From positions 1-64,000 of the forward strand of contig CAWFZK010000039.1 in NCBI GenBank assembly GCA_963820315.1: a DNA stretch of 64,000 nucleotides, read 5' to 3'. The notes beneath the pieces were generated by a model, which was not told the DNA's origin, made no database searches, and saw nothing but the letters and a program-made list of their open reading frames with translations. The translations under genes were made by a program, and so were the position numbers. Of the stretch, positions 17,030 to 24,906 are shown in pieces; position 1 is the first letter of the stretch; each line of letters begins with the position of its first letter. This stretch comes from JACVRW01 sp963820315. Its GTDB lineage: Bacteria > Actinomycetota > Thermoleophilia > Solirubrobacterales > Thermoleophilaceae.

Positions 17030-17894
17030 GTGAAGAAGGTCCTCCTACAGCTCGACACCGATCCACATCCGAGCCCCTTCGACGCCATCGTGGCGCACGA
17101 CGCGGGCATCGACGTCCTGCTCAGCCAGGGGAACGTGACGCCGGAGGACGTGCGCGATCTCGTCCAGGGGGCCTTCTTCACGCGCCCGCCCGGCGACTCC
17201 TCCCTGGCTGTGTGGGTCGGGGGCTCGGACGTGGGCGCGGGCGAGAAGGTCCTCGCCGAAGGTCCAGGCCACCTTCTTCGGCCCGTTCAAGGTGTCGGCG
17301 ATGCTCGACTCCGACGGCTGCAACACGACGGCCGCGACCGCCATCGCGATGATCGCGAAGGATCGCGACCTGGACGGAAGCCGCGCGGTGATCCTGGGCG
17401 TGGGGCCCGTCGGGCTGCGTTCCGCGACGCTGCTGGCCCAGGAGGGCTGTGAGGTGCTCGCGACGTCGATCCCGGGCGACGTCCTCGGCACCGACTCCTA
17501 CCGGCGGCCGCGCGGACTGGCGGCCGCCGAGGAGCTCGGCATAGACGCGCGCGAGCCGGCCGACCGGGCGGAGATGGAGGCGGCACTGGAGGGCGCCAAC
17601 CTCGTCCTGGCCGCCGGGCCGGCCGGCGTAGAGGTGCTGCGTCAGGAGTTCTGGAGCGCCAACCCGTCGATCGAGGTGCTCGCCGACTACAACGCCGCGG
17701 AGCCGCTCGGGATCGAGGGGGTCGAGGCCGGAGATGACCTCGTCGAGCGAGAGGGGAAGCTCGTCCTCGGCGCGTTGGGCATCGGCGGCAAGAAGATGAA
17801 GACGCACAAGGCCTGCGTGGGCCAGCTCTTCGAGCGCAGCGACCTCGTGCTCAACGCGGATGGCGTCTACGCCGTGGCCAAAGAGATCGTCTGA
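17030..17894 (+). CDS. mtdB: NAD(P)-dependent methylene-H4MPT dehydrogenase (one frameshift)
   Basis: Oxidises methylene-H4MPT to methenyl-H4MPT with reduction of NAD(P). From GTG 17030 the N-terminal domain reads KKVLLQLDTDPHPSPFDAI, then HDAGIDVLLSQGNVTP. The frame breaks near 17260; dropping one base gives VLAKVQATFFGPFKVSAMLD-like continuity. The remainder runs uninterrupted, with CNTTAATA and the Rossmann dinucleotide motif VILGVGPVGLRSATLLA, and ends KMKTHKACVGQLFER then VYAVAKEIV. Reconstructed length is about 288 residues, normal for MtdB. I judge the break a sequence error because everything else is conserved. fae-mtdB adjacency supports the assignment. Confidence 0.85.
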
Positions 17895-17913
17895 GTCGTC
17901 GTCCGGTCCGCGG

Positions 17914-18981
17914 GTGGCCGGCATCGACCCCGGGACCGTCTCCATCGATGTCTGCGCCCTCGACGGCGGCGAGCTGCTGTTCGACGAGAGCTTCCGCTCG
18001 GCCGACCTGGCGCTCGACCCGACGCCGCTCGTCGATGCGCTCCTGGCTCACGGACCGCTCGAGCTCGTACTCGGGCCTGCCGGGTACGGTCTGCCGCTCG
18101 TTCCCGGGGAGCGGATCGGCGAGCGCGAGCTGGGGCTGATGCTGCTGCTGCGGAGCGACGAAGCGGGCGCGCGCACCGGCGTCGGCGGCATGCGCGCGAT
18201 GATCCGCGCGCTCCTCGGCGCCGGGCTGCCGCTCCTCTTCGGCCCCGGAGCGATTCACCTGCCCACCGTCCCTGACCACCGCAAGTGGAACCGCATCGAC
18301 CTCGGGACGGCGGACAAGGTATGCAGCGCGGCGCTGTGCATCGTCGACCAGGCGGAGCGGCTCGAGCTCCCCTACGAGGAGACGTCGTTCATCCTGCTCG
18401 AACTCGGCGGCGCGTTCAGCGCCGGACTCGCGATCGACGCCGGGCAGATCGTCGACGGCCTCGGCGGCTCCTGCGCGCCGATTGGCGCTCGCTCCTGTGG
18501 GGCGCTCGACGCGGAGGTCGCCTACCTGCTCGGCCCGGCGCTGACCAAGGACACCGTCTTCAGCGGCGGGGCGCTCGACCCGCGCGGAGAGCTCGACCTG
18601 TCATCAGCCGGGGCGCTGCGCGCCGATCCCGACCTGCAGGAGGGCTGGCTCGCGCTCGAGGAGGGGGCCGTCAAGGCCGCGCTCGCGCTGACGGCCTCGG
18701 TGCCGTCGCCGCGCGAGATCGTCGTCGCCGGCCGCCTGGCCGACGCTCCCGGACTCATCGAGGCGCTCGCGGACCGGCTCGCTCGCGTGGCTCCTGTCTC
18801 GGCCGCCAACGCGCTCGGCGCGCGTGCCAAGACGGCGGCCCAGGGCGCCGCCGTGCTGGCCGACGGCCTGGCCGGCGGGCGCTACGCGCCGATGGTCGAG
18901 CGGCTGCGCCTGCGCGAGGCGAGCGGCACCCCGCTGGACCACCTGCGGATGCAGGGGGCGGACGGGATCGCGCTGGCCTAG
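17914..18981 (+). CDS. DUF1464 family protein, predicted acyl-kinase-like ASKHA enzyme
   Basis: A 355-residue protein of the DUF1464/COG2441 family ('predicted butyrate kinase'). It starts VAGIDPGTVSIDVCALDGG (phosphate-1 loop), then LGPAGYGLPL, AIHLPTVPDHRKWNRIDLGTADK (family hallmark), ILLELGGAFSAGLAID (phosphate-2) and VVAGRLADAP. Its substrate is unknown. GTG 17914 is taken as start because it places GIDPGT at residue 3. It lies 19 bases after mtdB in the same direction, suggesting co-expression with C1 genes, for example a phosphorylation step in cofactor assembly. That role is inference. Confidence 0.82.
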   Translation: MAGIDPGTVSIDVCALDGGELLFDESFRSADLALDPTPLVDALLAHGPLELVLGPAGYGLPLVPGERIGERELGLMLLLRSDEAGARTGVGGMRAMIRALLGAGLPLLFGPGAIHLPTVPDHRKWNRIDLGTADKVCSAALCIVDQAERLELPYEETSFILLELGGAFSAGLAIDAGQIVDGLGGSCAPIGARSCGALDAEVAYLLGPALTKDTVFSGGALDPRGELDLSSAGALRADPDLQEGWLALEEGAVKAALALTASVPSPREIVVAGRLADAPGLIEALADRLARVAPVSAANALGARAKTAAQGAAVLADGLAGGRYAPMVERLRLREASGTPLDHLRMQGADGIALA

Positions 18982-18984
18982 CCT

Positions 18985-20334
18985 GTGCGCGTGCGCACCG
19001 ACCCCCGGTCCGAGACGATCACGGAGCTCTCCGCCGGCGCGCCGGTGCGGTCGATCCGGGTGCTGTTTCCCGACCTCCACGGCGTCGCCCGCGGCAAGGA
19101 CGTGCCGATCGCGGAGTTCGACCACGTCCTCGACCACGGTCTGCACTTCTGCGCCGCCGTGATGGGCACCGACCTTCGTCACACCCCGGTCGTGGGCGGC
19201 GACGAGGGCTACCCCGACCTGATCGCACGGCCCGACATGACGACCATGGCCACGCTGCCGTGGGAGCCGGGCGTGGCGAGCTGCCTGGCGGATCTCGAGC
19301 CAGTCGCGGGCGGCGCCCCGATAGCGGACCCGCGCGGGGCGCTGCGCCGGGCGGCCGGTGACCTGAGGGCGGCCGGCCTCGACCCCGTGGTCGGCCCCGA
19401 GCTCGAGTTCTTCCTGCTGCGGCCCGATCCCGCCGCGGAACACGGCATCCGGCGCCACGTCGACCGAGCGAGCATGGTCTACACGGTCGGTCCGCAGGCG
19501 GACCCCGGCGGAATCGTCCAAGCGATGACCGACGGGCTGGCCGCGCTCGGGGTGCCGGTCCTCTCCTTCAACCACGAGTTCATGAACAGCCAGTACGAGA
19601 TCAACCTGCGCCATACCGACGCGCTGCCGGCCGCCGATCGCGCGTTCCGCCTGAAGGCCGCCGTCAAGGACATCGCGGCGCAGCGGGGACTCCTGGCCAC
19701 GTTCATGGCGAAGCCGTTCAACGACCAGGGCGGGTCGGGCACGCATCTGCACGTGTCGTTGAACCGGGACGGGCGCAACGCCTTCGACGCGCCCTCGGAG
19801 GAGGACGGCGTCAGCGCCGAGCTGCGCGCCTTCACTGCCGGAGTGCTCGCCCACGCCGCCGGGCTCATGGCGGTCCTCAACCCCACGGTCAACGCCTACC
19901 GGCGCCTCCAGCCCGACTCACTTGCACCTACCCACGCGAATTGGGGCTGGGACAACCGAAGCGCCTTCGTCCGCATCCCGCGGGAGCGCGGCGCCGCCAC
20001 GCGCATCGAGATCCGAGCCGCGGACGGCGCCGCGAACCCGTACCTGGCGATCGCGGCGGTGCTGTCCGCCGGCGCGCACGGCCTGCGTGAGGACCTGCGC
20101 CTGCCGCCCCCGGTCCACGGCGACGCGTACCGGGCGGACGCCGCTGTGATCGGCCCAGCGCTGCCAGTGGCGCTCGACGCTGCCCTCGAGGCTCTCGAAG
20201 GCGACGAGGTCCTGTGCCGGGCGCTCGGCCCTGAGATCGTCGAGACGTTCCTCGCCGTCAAGCGCTTCGAGGTCGAGCGCCACCGCGCGTGGGTCTCGGA
20301 CTGGGAGATCGCCGAGTACCTGCATCACCTTTGA
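18985..20334 (+). CDS. Glutamine-synthetase-family ligase (glutamine or gamma-glutamylamine synthetase)
   Basis: A 449-residue GS-fold enzyme. The N-terminal domain has VRSIRVLFPDLHGVARGKDVP. The catalytic domain shows GPELEFFLLRP, FNHEFMNSQYEINLRHTDAL, ATFMAKPFNDQGGSGTHLHVSL (ammonia/metal site), NPTVNAYRRLQP and RIEIRAADGAANPYLA. Such proteins include gamma-glutamylpolyamine, gamma-glutamylmethylamide and other glutamyl-amine synthetases as well as glutamine synthetase. The sequence alone does not separate them. It begins four bases after DUF1464 and so may belong to the C1 operon, where a glutamylating activity for methylamine or for methylofuran's glutamyl arm would fit; this is speculative. 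The GTG at 18991 is an alternative start. Confidence 0.75.
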   Translation: MRVRTDPRSETITELSAGAPVRSIRVLFPDLHGVARGKDVPIAEFDHVLDHGLHFCAAVMGTDLRHTPVVGGDEGYPDLIARPDMTTMATLPWEPGVASCLADLEPVAGGAPIADPRGALRRAAGDLRAAGLDPVVGPELEFFLLRPDPAAEHGIRRHVDRASMVYTVGPQADPGGIVQAMTDGLAALGVPVLSFNHEFMNSQYEINLRHTDALPAADRAFRLKAAVKDIAAQRGLLATFMAKPFNDQGGSGTHLHVSLNRDGRNAFDAPSEEDGVSAELRAFTAGVLAHAAGLMAVLNPTVNAYRRLQPDSLAPTHANWGWDNRSAFVRIPRERGAATRIEIRAADGAANPYLAIAAVLSAGAHGLREDLRLPPPVHGDAYRADAAVIGPALPVALDAALEALEGDEVLCRALGPEIVETFLAVKRFEVERHRAWVSDWEIAEYLHHL

Positions 20335-20349
20335 AGGAGCCGCTGTCGG

Positions 20350-20838
20350 CTACCGGCGAACGCGGATCGTCCCGTCGGAGCGCACGTCGTAGTCGCGCGC
20401 GTCGCTCACGGCCGGGGTATAGGCGTGAATCGAGAGGGCCACCCCATGCCACGGGTCATGCCTCACGCGGTGGATGTAGTCGGGCCCGAAGCTGAACGCC
20501 GACTCGGCGCGTCTCAGCTGGGTCTGCCGCCGGAGCACCAGCCCGTCCACAGCCTCGACGACCTCCTCGACCAGCATGCCGCTGCAGACGAATGCCGCTC
20601 CGCTCGCACCGCCGTGGTCGTGGAAGAGCGTCTCCTGGCCTGTCGCCCAGCCGAACAGCGCGATCTCGAGCGCGTCGGTCCTGTAGAGGACGCGGTGGCT
20701 GCGGCGCTCGATGTCGAAGCTGACCGCGTGGCCCCACAGCCAGGGCGAGCGGCCGACGTCCGTGACGATCTCCTCGAGCTGCTCCAGCGTCGTCGGCGAC
20801 GCGTCGATCAGGTTCTCGGCGAGCCTCATCGCAATCAC
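20350..20838 (-). CDS. Cysteine-dioxygenase-family cupin protein
   Basis: About 160 residues with the cupin iron site HDHGGASGAAFVCSG near the middle and a second histidine in FGPDYIHRVRHD, followed by GVALSIHAYTP. These match cysteine dioxygenase/3-mercaptopropionate dioxygenase family proteins, which oxidise thiols to sulfinates. The start is either GTG 20838, overlapping the stop of the upstream monooxygenase gene (GTGA), or ATG 20829. Its stop is only 15 bases from the convergent GS gene. The substrate cannot be told from the sequence. Confidence 0.75.
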   Translation of the reverse strand: MIAMRLAENLIDASPTTLEQLEEIVTDVGRSPWLWGHAVSFDIERRSHRVLYRTDALEIALFGWATGQETLFHDHGGASGAAFVCSGMLVEEVVEAVDGLVLRRQTQLRRAESAFSFGPDYIHRVRHDPWHGVALSIHAYTPAVSDARDYDVRSDGTIRVRR

Positions 20839-22037
20839 GAGGCCGGGCGCCGGCCGATCGCCGGACGGGACGGATTGGCGCGCCGGATGTGCGTCGCGGA
20901 TCGGGAGCCACGCAGCTCCCGGGCGATCGCCCGCGCCGAGCGCCGTGCCTGCTTGCCCATGTATCCGAGTCCGCCCGGGCGCAGGATGAAGCCGGCGAAG
21001 CGCAGGCCGGGGGCGGCGGCGCCGGGGGCGAGGACCGACGGCATGCCGCGCTCACCGAGAACGCCGAGATGGCCCACGAGTGGCTCGAGCGATCGGCGGT
21101 AGCCGGTTGCGGCGATCAGCGCCTCGGGCTCGATCCGCGACGCATCCGCGAGCTCGACCTGCGTCGATTCGAGCGAGGCGACCGCCGCGACCACCTCGAT
21201 CCGACCCTCCTTGATCGCCTCGACCACCGCGCCGTCGACGATCGCCGGCACCTTGCCTCGAGTCCGCAGATCGGCGAACAGCCCGGTTTCGGGGAAGGGC
21301 AGCCCGTACTCGGCCAGATCTCCGAAGTCCATGCGCGCTCCGAAGCGGGCGATCCTGTCGGCGAGTCCCGTAGGCAGCTGCAGGAGCCAAGTGGCGAGCA
21401 GGTCGCCCGGCACCGGCCCGATCCCGGCCCGCAGCACGATGTTGGGCGCCGTGCGCACCGCCAGCCAGACCTTCGCGGCGCCGCCCTCCACCAGCTCGTG
21501 GGCGATCTCCATGCCCGAGCTGCCGGGGCCGGCGACCAGCACCCGCCTGCCCACGAACGGCGCGGGATTCCTGTACTCGGAGGAATGGAGCAGCTCGCCC
21601 TCAAAGTCCTCGCGGCCGGGCCAGTCGGGCACGACCGGGGTCTGATCCACTCCTGTGGCGACGATCACCTGCGGGGCGTGGAGCTCACCTGCGCTCGTCC
21701 GGACGACCCAGCCTTCGTCGCCTCGCTCGATCCGCTCGACGCGCGTACCGAGACGCATCTCGATCCCGTCCTCGCCGGCGTGGCGATCGATGTGCTCGAT
21801 CAGCTCAGCACGGCTGGGGAAGGTCGGCGTGCCCTTGGGGAACCGGCGGCCCGGCAGGTGCGACAAGGGGCGCCAGGTGTTGAGCCGCAGGCTGTCGTAG
21901 CGCGAGCGCCACGACGAGGCGACCCGGTCGGCCCGGTCGACGACCAGCGGCCGCAGGCCGGCGTCCTTGAGCGCGAGGGCGGACGCGATCCCCGCGACCC
22001 CCGCCCCGACTACGACGACGTGATGCTCTGACTCCAT
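20835..22037 (-). CDS. FAD/NADPH-dependent flavin-containing monooxygenase (CzcO/trkA-like)
   Basis: A 400-residue class B-like flavoprotein monooxygenase or reductase. HHVVVVGAGVAGIASALAL at residues 5-23 binds FAD. RRVLVAGPGSSGMEIAHEL near residue 170 is the NADPH-binding GxGxxG. RYDSLRLNTWRPLSHLPG and ALIAATGYRRSLEPL are also characteristic. The product is similar in length to putative flavoprotein transport/oxidation proteins of actinobacteria. It is translationally coupled to the cupin dioxygenase gene downstream, suggesting a joint role, perhaps in organosulfur oxidation. That last point is inference. Confidence 0.85.
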   Translation of the reverse strand: MESEHHVVVVGAGVAGIASALALKDAGLRPLVVDRADRVASSWRSRYDSLRLNTWRPLSHLPGRRFPKGTPTFPSRAELIEHIDRHAGEDGIEMRLGTRVERIERGDEGWVVRTSAGELHAPQVIVATGVDQTPVVPDWPGREDFEGELLHSSEYRNPAPFVGRRVLVAGPGSSGMEIAHELVEGGAAKVWLAVRTAPNIVLRAGIGPVPGDLLATWLLQLPTGLADRIARFGARMDFGDLAEYGLPFPETGLFADLRTRGKVPAIVDGAVVEAIKEGRIEVVAAVASLESTQVELADASRIEPEALIAATGYRRSLEPLVGHLGVLGERGMPSVLAPGAAAPGLRFAGFILRPGGLGYMGKQARRSARAIARELRGSRSATHIRRANPSRPAIGRRPAS

Positions 22038-22114
22038 TGGGCGAAGCTACGGCGGCGCGCCGGGCTGCGCATCGCATGAACCACCCAACCTCGGCCAGCC
22101 GGAAGTGGGTGATT

Positions 22115-23753
22115 TCACCCAGTCGCCGGCCTGACGAGCCTGTGTTGGTGGGCGTAGCTGGTGGCGGCGGCGCGCGAGGAGACGCCGAGCTTCGCGTAGA
22201 TGTTGCTCACGTGCCGGTCGACCGTCCGGACGCTCAGGACCAGAGCAGCGGCGATCTCCTTGTTCGTCTCACCCCCACAGAGCAGGCGCAGCACCTCGAG
22301 CTCGCGCTTCGTGAGCTCGTGTGAGTCGCCGCCGCGGCCGAGCCGAGCGAGGTCGGTGGCCGCGCCCAGACGCAGGAAGGTGTCGCGGGCGGCCTCCAGC
22401 TCGAAACCCGCGCTGTCCTCGTCCCCGAGCGTCCTGCAGGCCTGCCCGATCAGCTCACGCGCCCTCGCGCTCTCGTACGGCGCCGCGAGGCCCCGCCAGA
22501 GCTCGTCCGCGCGGCGCAGTGAGGCAAGCGCCGCCTGCGAGCGCCCCGTGGCGAGCTCGACCAGACCGCGCGCCTGCGCGGCCGTCGCGGTCAGCGCTCC
22601 GGGCTGCTCCTCGGCCTCGGCGATCGAGTCGAGCTCAGCGCAAGCCTGCTCCGCCGCCTTCAGGTCGTCGATCGCCGCCATGATCTCGACGTATGCCGGC
22701 AGCAGCCGCGCGCGTTTGCCGGTCTCGCCCCCTTCCGAGATCACCCTCCGAATCGCCGCCTCCGCGGCCGCCTCGTTGCCCTGGGCCAGCCTCAGCAGAG
22801 CCAGTCCCGGCTGCGGCTCCCAGCCCTGGGCGCTCGCATCGCGGAAGGCCTCCTCGGCCGCCGACTGCTCACCGCGGAGCCGGTGAACCTCCCCGCGCTG
22901 GTAGTGGGCCTCCCCGGCGGCGAACCGGTTCTGCCCCCTCAGGCAGCGTTCGGCGGCCCGGCTGGCTTCGTCGACGGCGGCTTCCCACGAGCCGTCCAGC
23001 CGCAGGATCTGGGCGCGATGGACCATGCAACGACCGCTGAACGCGACGAGGTCGGGCTGCCCCGCGCACCAATCGGTCAGCGCGGTCGTCCACTCCCGGG
23101 CGCGGCGCAGATCGTGCGCTCCCTCGCAGCCGAGGATGACCGCGCAGTAGACGTGCCCCGCGCAGACCGGTGAGACCTCGCCCGCGAGGACCGCGACCAT
23201 GGCCAGATCGAGGAGCGCCAGCCCCTCCCCGAGCCTGCCCAGGTCGATCAGGGCGTTGCCGTGCATGAACGAGCCCATCGAGAACAGGTCCGGATCGCCG
23301 AAGCGCTCGCCGACCGCGGCCGCCTCCGCCGCGCTCGCCGCGAAACGCTCGCGGTCGCCGTCGAACTCGGCCTCGATGCCGCGCGAGACGAGCTGGTAGC
23401 CGCGCTCGACGCAGTCTGCCGGCTCCTGCTCGAGCAGCCGCTCGGCGCGGCCCACCCAGCCGCCGGCCTGCCCGCGCTCACCGCGCACCAACAGGGTCGT
23501 GCTGATCCAGAAGGCAGTGCGGAACGCTGCCAGCCGTTCCCCGGCGTCCAGGTGGCCACGGTACGCGCGCTCGAGAAGCTCTCGGAACTCGTGCTCGCGC
23601 CCGAGCATGTAGGCGGAGGTCGCGAGCATCTCCACGCTCGCGTGGGTCCAGCGGGGTCGACAGGTCGGCGGCCGTCAGCGCCTCGTAGGCCTCGCTCCAG
23701 GCCTGGCGGGCGTACGAGTCGCGCCCTCGTACGAGATTCCCGGCGATGTTCAC
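22115..23753 (-). CDS. LuxR-type transcriptional regulator with TPR-like helical repeats (one frameshift)
   Basis: The C-terminal ~65 residues form a LuxR/GerE helix-turn-helix: LTKREVEVLRLL-like LTKRELEVLRLLCGGETNKE, then LVLSVRTVDRHVSNIYAKLGV. The preceding ~430 residues are Ala/Leu/Arg/Glu-rich helical repeats of TPR type, with no P-loop ATPase. The large frame opens with MEMLATSAYMLGREHEF. The true start is probably GTG 23753 in another frame (VNIAGNLVRGRDSYARQAW), joined near 23645; removing one G there gives DPREREMLATSAYMLG. Total is about 545 residues. The signal sensed is unknown. Confidence 0.8.
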
Positions 23754-23797
23754 TGCCTTCCGATTATGTCGCCGCCCGCGCCGGAGGCTGGCGTCGC

Positions 23798-24169
23798 CTA
23801 CTCCGCGAGCCAGCCCTTGGCCTGGTCGAGCTCGCTCTCGTGGAACATGCGCATCTCTCCAGGCACCATCCACGAGAACAGCCCGAAGGCGTGCCACAGC
23901 CAGTCGAGGTCGGTCACGACCGCGATCCGCTCCCAGGCCTCACGGTGCCTCACCCCCAGCTCGGCCTCCACCTTGAAGTCCTCCAGCAGGGCCCGCGGCT
24001 CCATGTGAAGCTCGGGGCCGATGGCGTAGAGCACCCGCAGACGCTCGCCGGCGTCGAGCGCCTCGCGGAGCGGCGGCACCAGCACGTCTCGGTAGTCGTC
24101 GCGTGTGAGACGACCCGAGACGCGAAAGCCGAGCGCCCCGGCCGGCATGTCTGCGATGAGCTCGGCCAT
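23798..24169 (-). CDS. SpoIIAA/STAS-like protein
   Basis: A 123-residue protein of the SpoIIAA-like (DUF3478) family with a STAS fold. It opens MAELIADMPAGALGFRVSGRL, then DYRDVLVPPLREAL, RLRVLYAIG, ERIAVVTDLDWLWHAFGLFSW and FHESELDQAKGWL. Relatives are small soluble proteins proposed to bind lipids or act in regulation; the function is not established. It stands alone between the LuxR regulator and a lipoprotein, all on the minus strand. Confidence 0.8.
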   Translation of the reverse strand: MAELIADMPAGALGFRVSGRLTRDDYRDVLVPPLREALDAGERLRVLYAIGPELHMEPRALLEDFKVEAELGVRHREAWERIAVVTDLDWLWHAFGLFSWMVPGEMRMFHESELDQAKGWLAE

Positions 24170-24196
24170 CGAGCCGATGAGGCTACTCCGTGGTCA

Positions 24197-24787
24197 TCAG
24201 CGGCAGCGGTAGACGCCGAAGTTCTGGCCGCCGCCGAGCGTGAACGTCCAGCGTCCGCCCTGGCATTCCGCTCCGGTCAGCGGGCGGCTCACGCGCTGGT
24301 CCGCCTGGACGCAGCGCCCCTCGGCGCAGCGGACCGGCAGGCTCGGGTCCGGCGCCGGGTATTCCCTGGCGAGCGCCGGGTCCGGGCGGCCGAGCTCTCC
24401 CCAGCCGCGCTCGAGCAACCAGCCGCAGAAGGCCTTCGCCTGCGCCACGCTCGCGATCGAGTCGCCCGCGTACAGCCCGGCGGCCGTCCGGCCGCGGTAG
24501 ACGACGCACACGCGCTCGAAGCCTCCGCTCGGCTGCTGCACGCTTGCGGGCCTCGTCCAGCTGCCCGGCCCTCCGCCGCGCGCCCACGATTCGCACAGGT
24601 CCTCGGCGCCCTCCCCGGTGAGGCGCACGAAGGTCTCCTGCCCGCGAGCCACGAGATCACAGCGCTCGCGGGGCTGCTGTACGCGCTCGGGTTCGCTGTC
24701 GCTGTCGCCGTCGCCGTCGCCGAAGCAGCCGGCGAGCAGCACGATTCCAGCCATCGCGACGATGAGCGCCCCTCGCACGGGCTCCAT
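24197..24787 (-). CDS. Putative lipoprotein of unknown function
   Basis: A 196-residue protein with a type II signal peptide: a short basic N-region, a hydrophobic core LIVAMAGIVLLAGC and a lipobox LAGC at residues 18-21. An acidic, flexible GDGDGDSDSEPE linker follows. The mature part holds several cysteines (CDLVARG, CESWARG, CVVYRGR, CGWLLERGWG, CAEGRCVQ, AECQGG, VYRCR) that could form disulfides. I do not recognise the domain. It is expected on the outer face of the membrane. Confidence 0.7.
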   Translation of the reverse strand: MEPVRGALIVAMAGIVLLAGCFGDGDGDSDSEPERVQQPRERCDLVARGQETFVRLTGEGAEDLCESWARGGGPGSWTRPASVQQPSGGFERVCVVYRGRTAAGLYAGDSIASVAQAKAFCGWLLERGWGELGRPDPALAREYPAPDPSLPVRCAEGRCVQADQRVSRPLTGAECQGGRWTFTLGGGQNFGVYRCR

Positions 24788-24906
24788 CGTAGGTTCGCTT
24801 CGGGCGCGCGGCTACGGGGAACCGGCCGTGGTCCGTTTTCCCGGCAAGGCCTGCGGAGCTATGGTGCAGCACGCGCATGCATCAGAACGGAGCGACACCC
24901 GCCCCG

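Noticed and set aside
1..20334. Methanol, methylamine or methane oxidation genes near the C1 island
   Set aside because: No PQQ-dehydrogenase, MauA/B, methane monooxygenase or PQQ synthesis sequence was seen; the primary C1 substrate cannot be inferred from this window.
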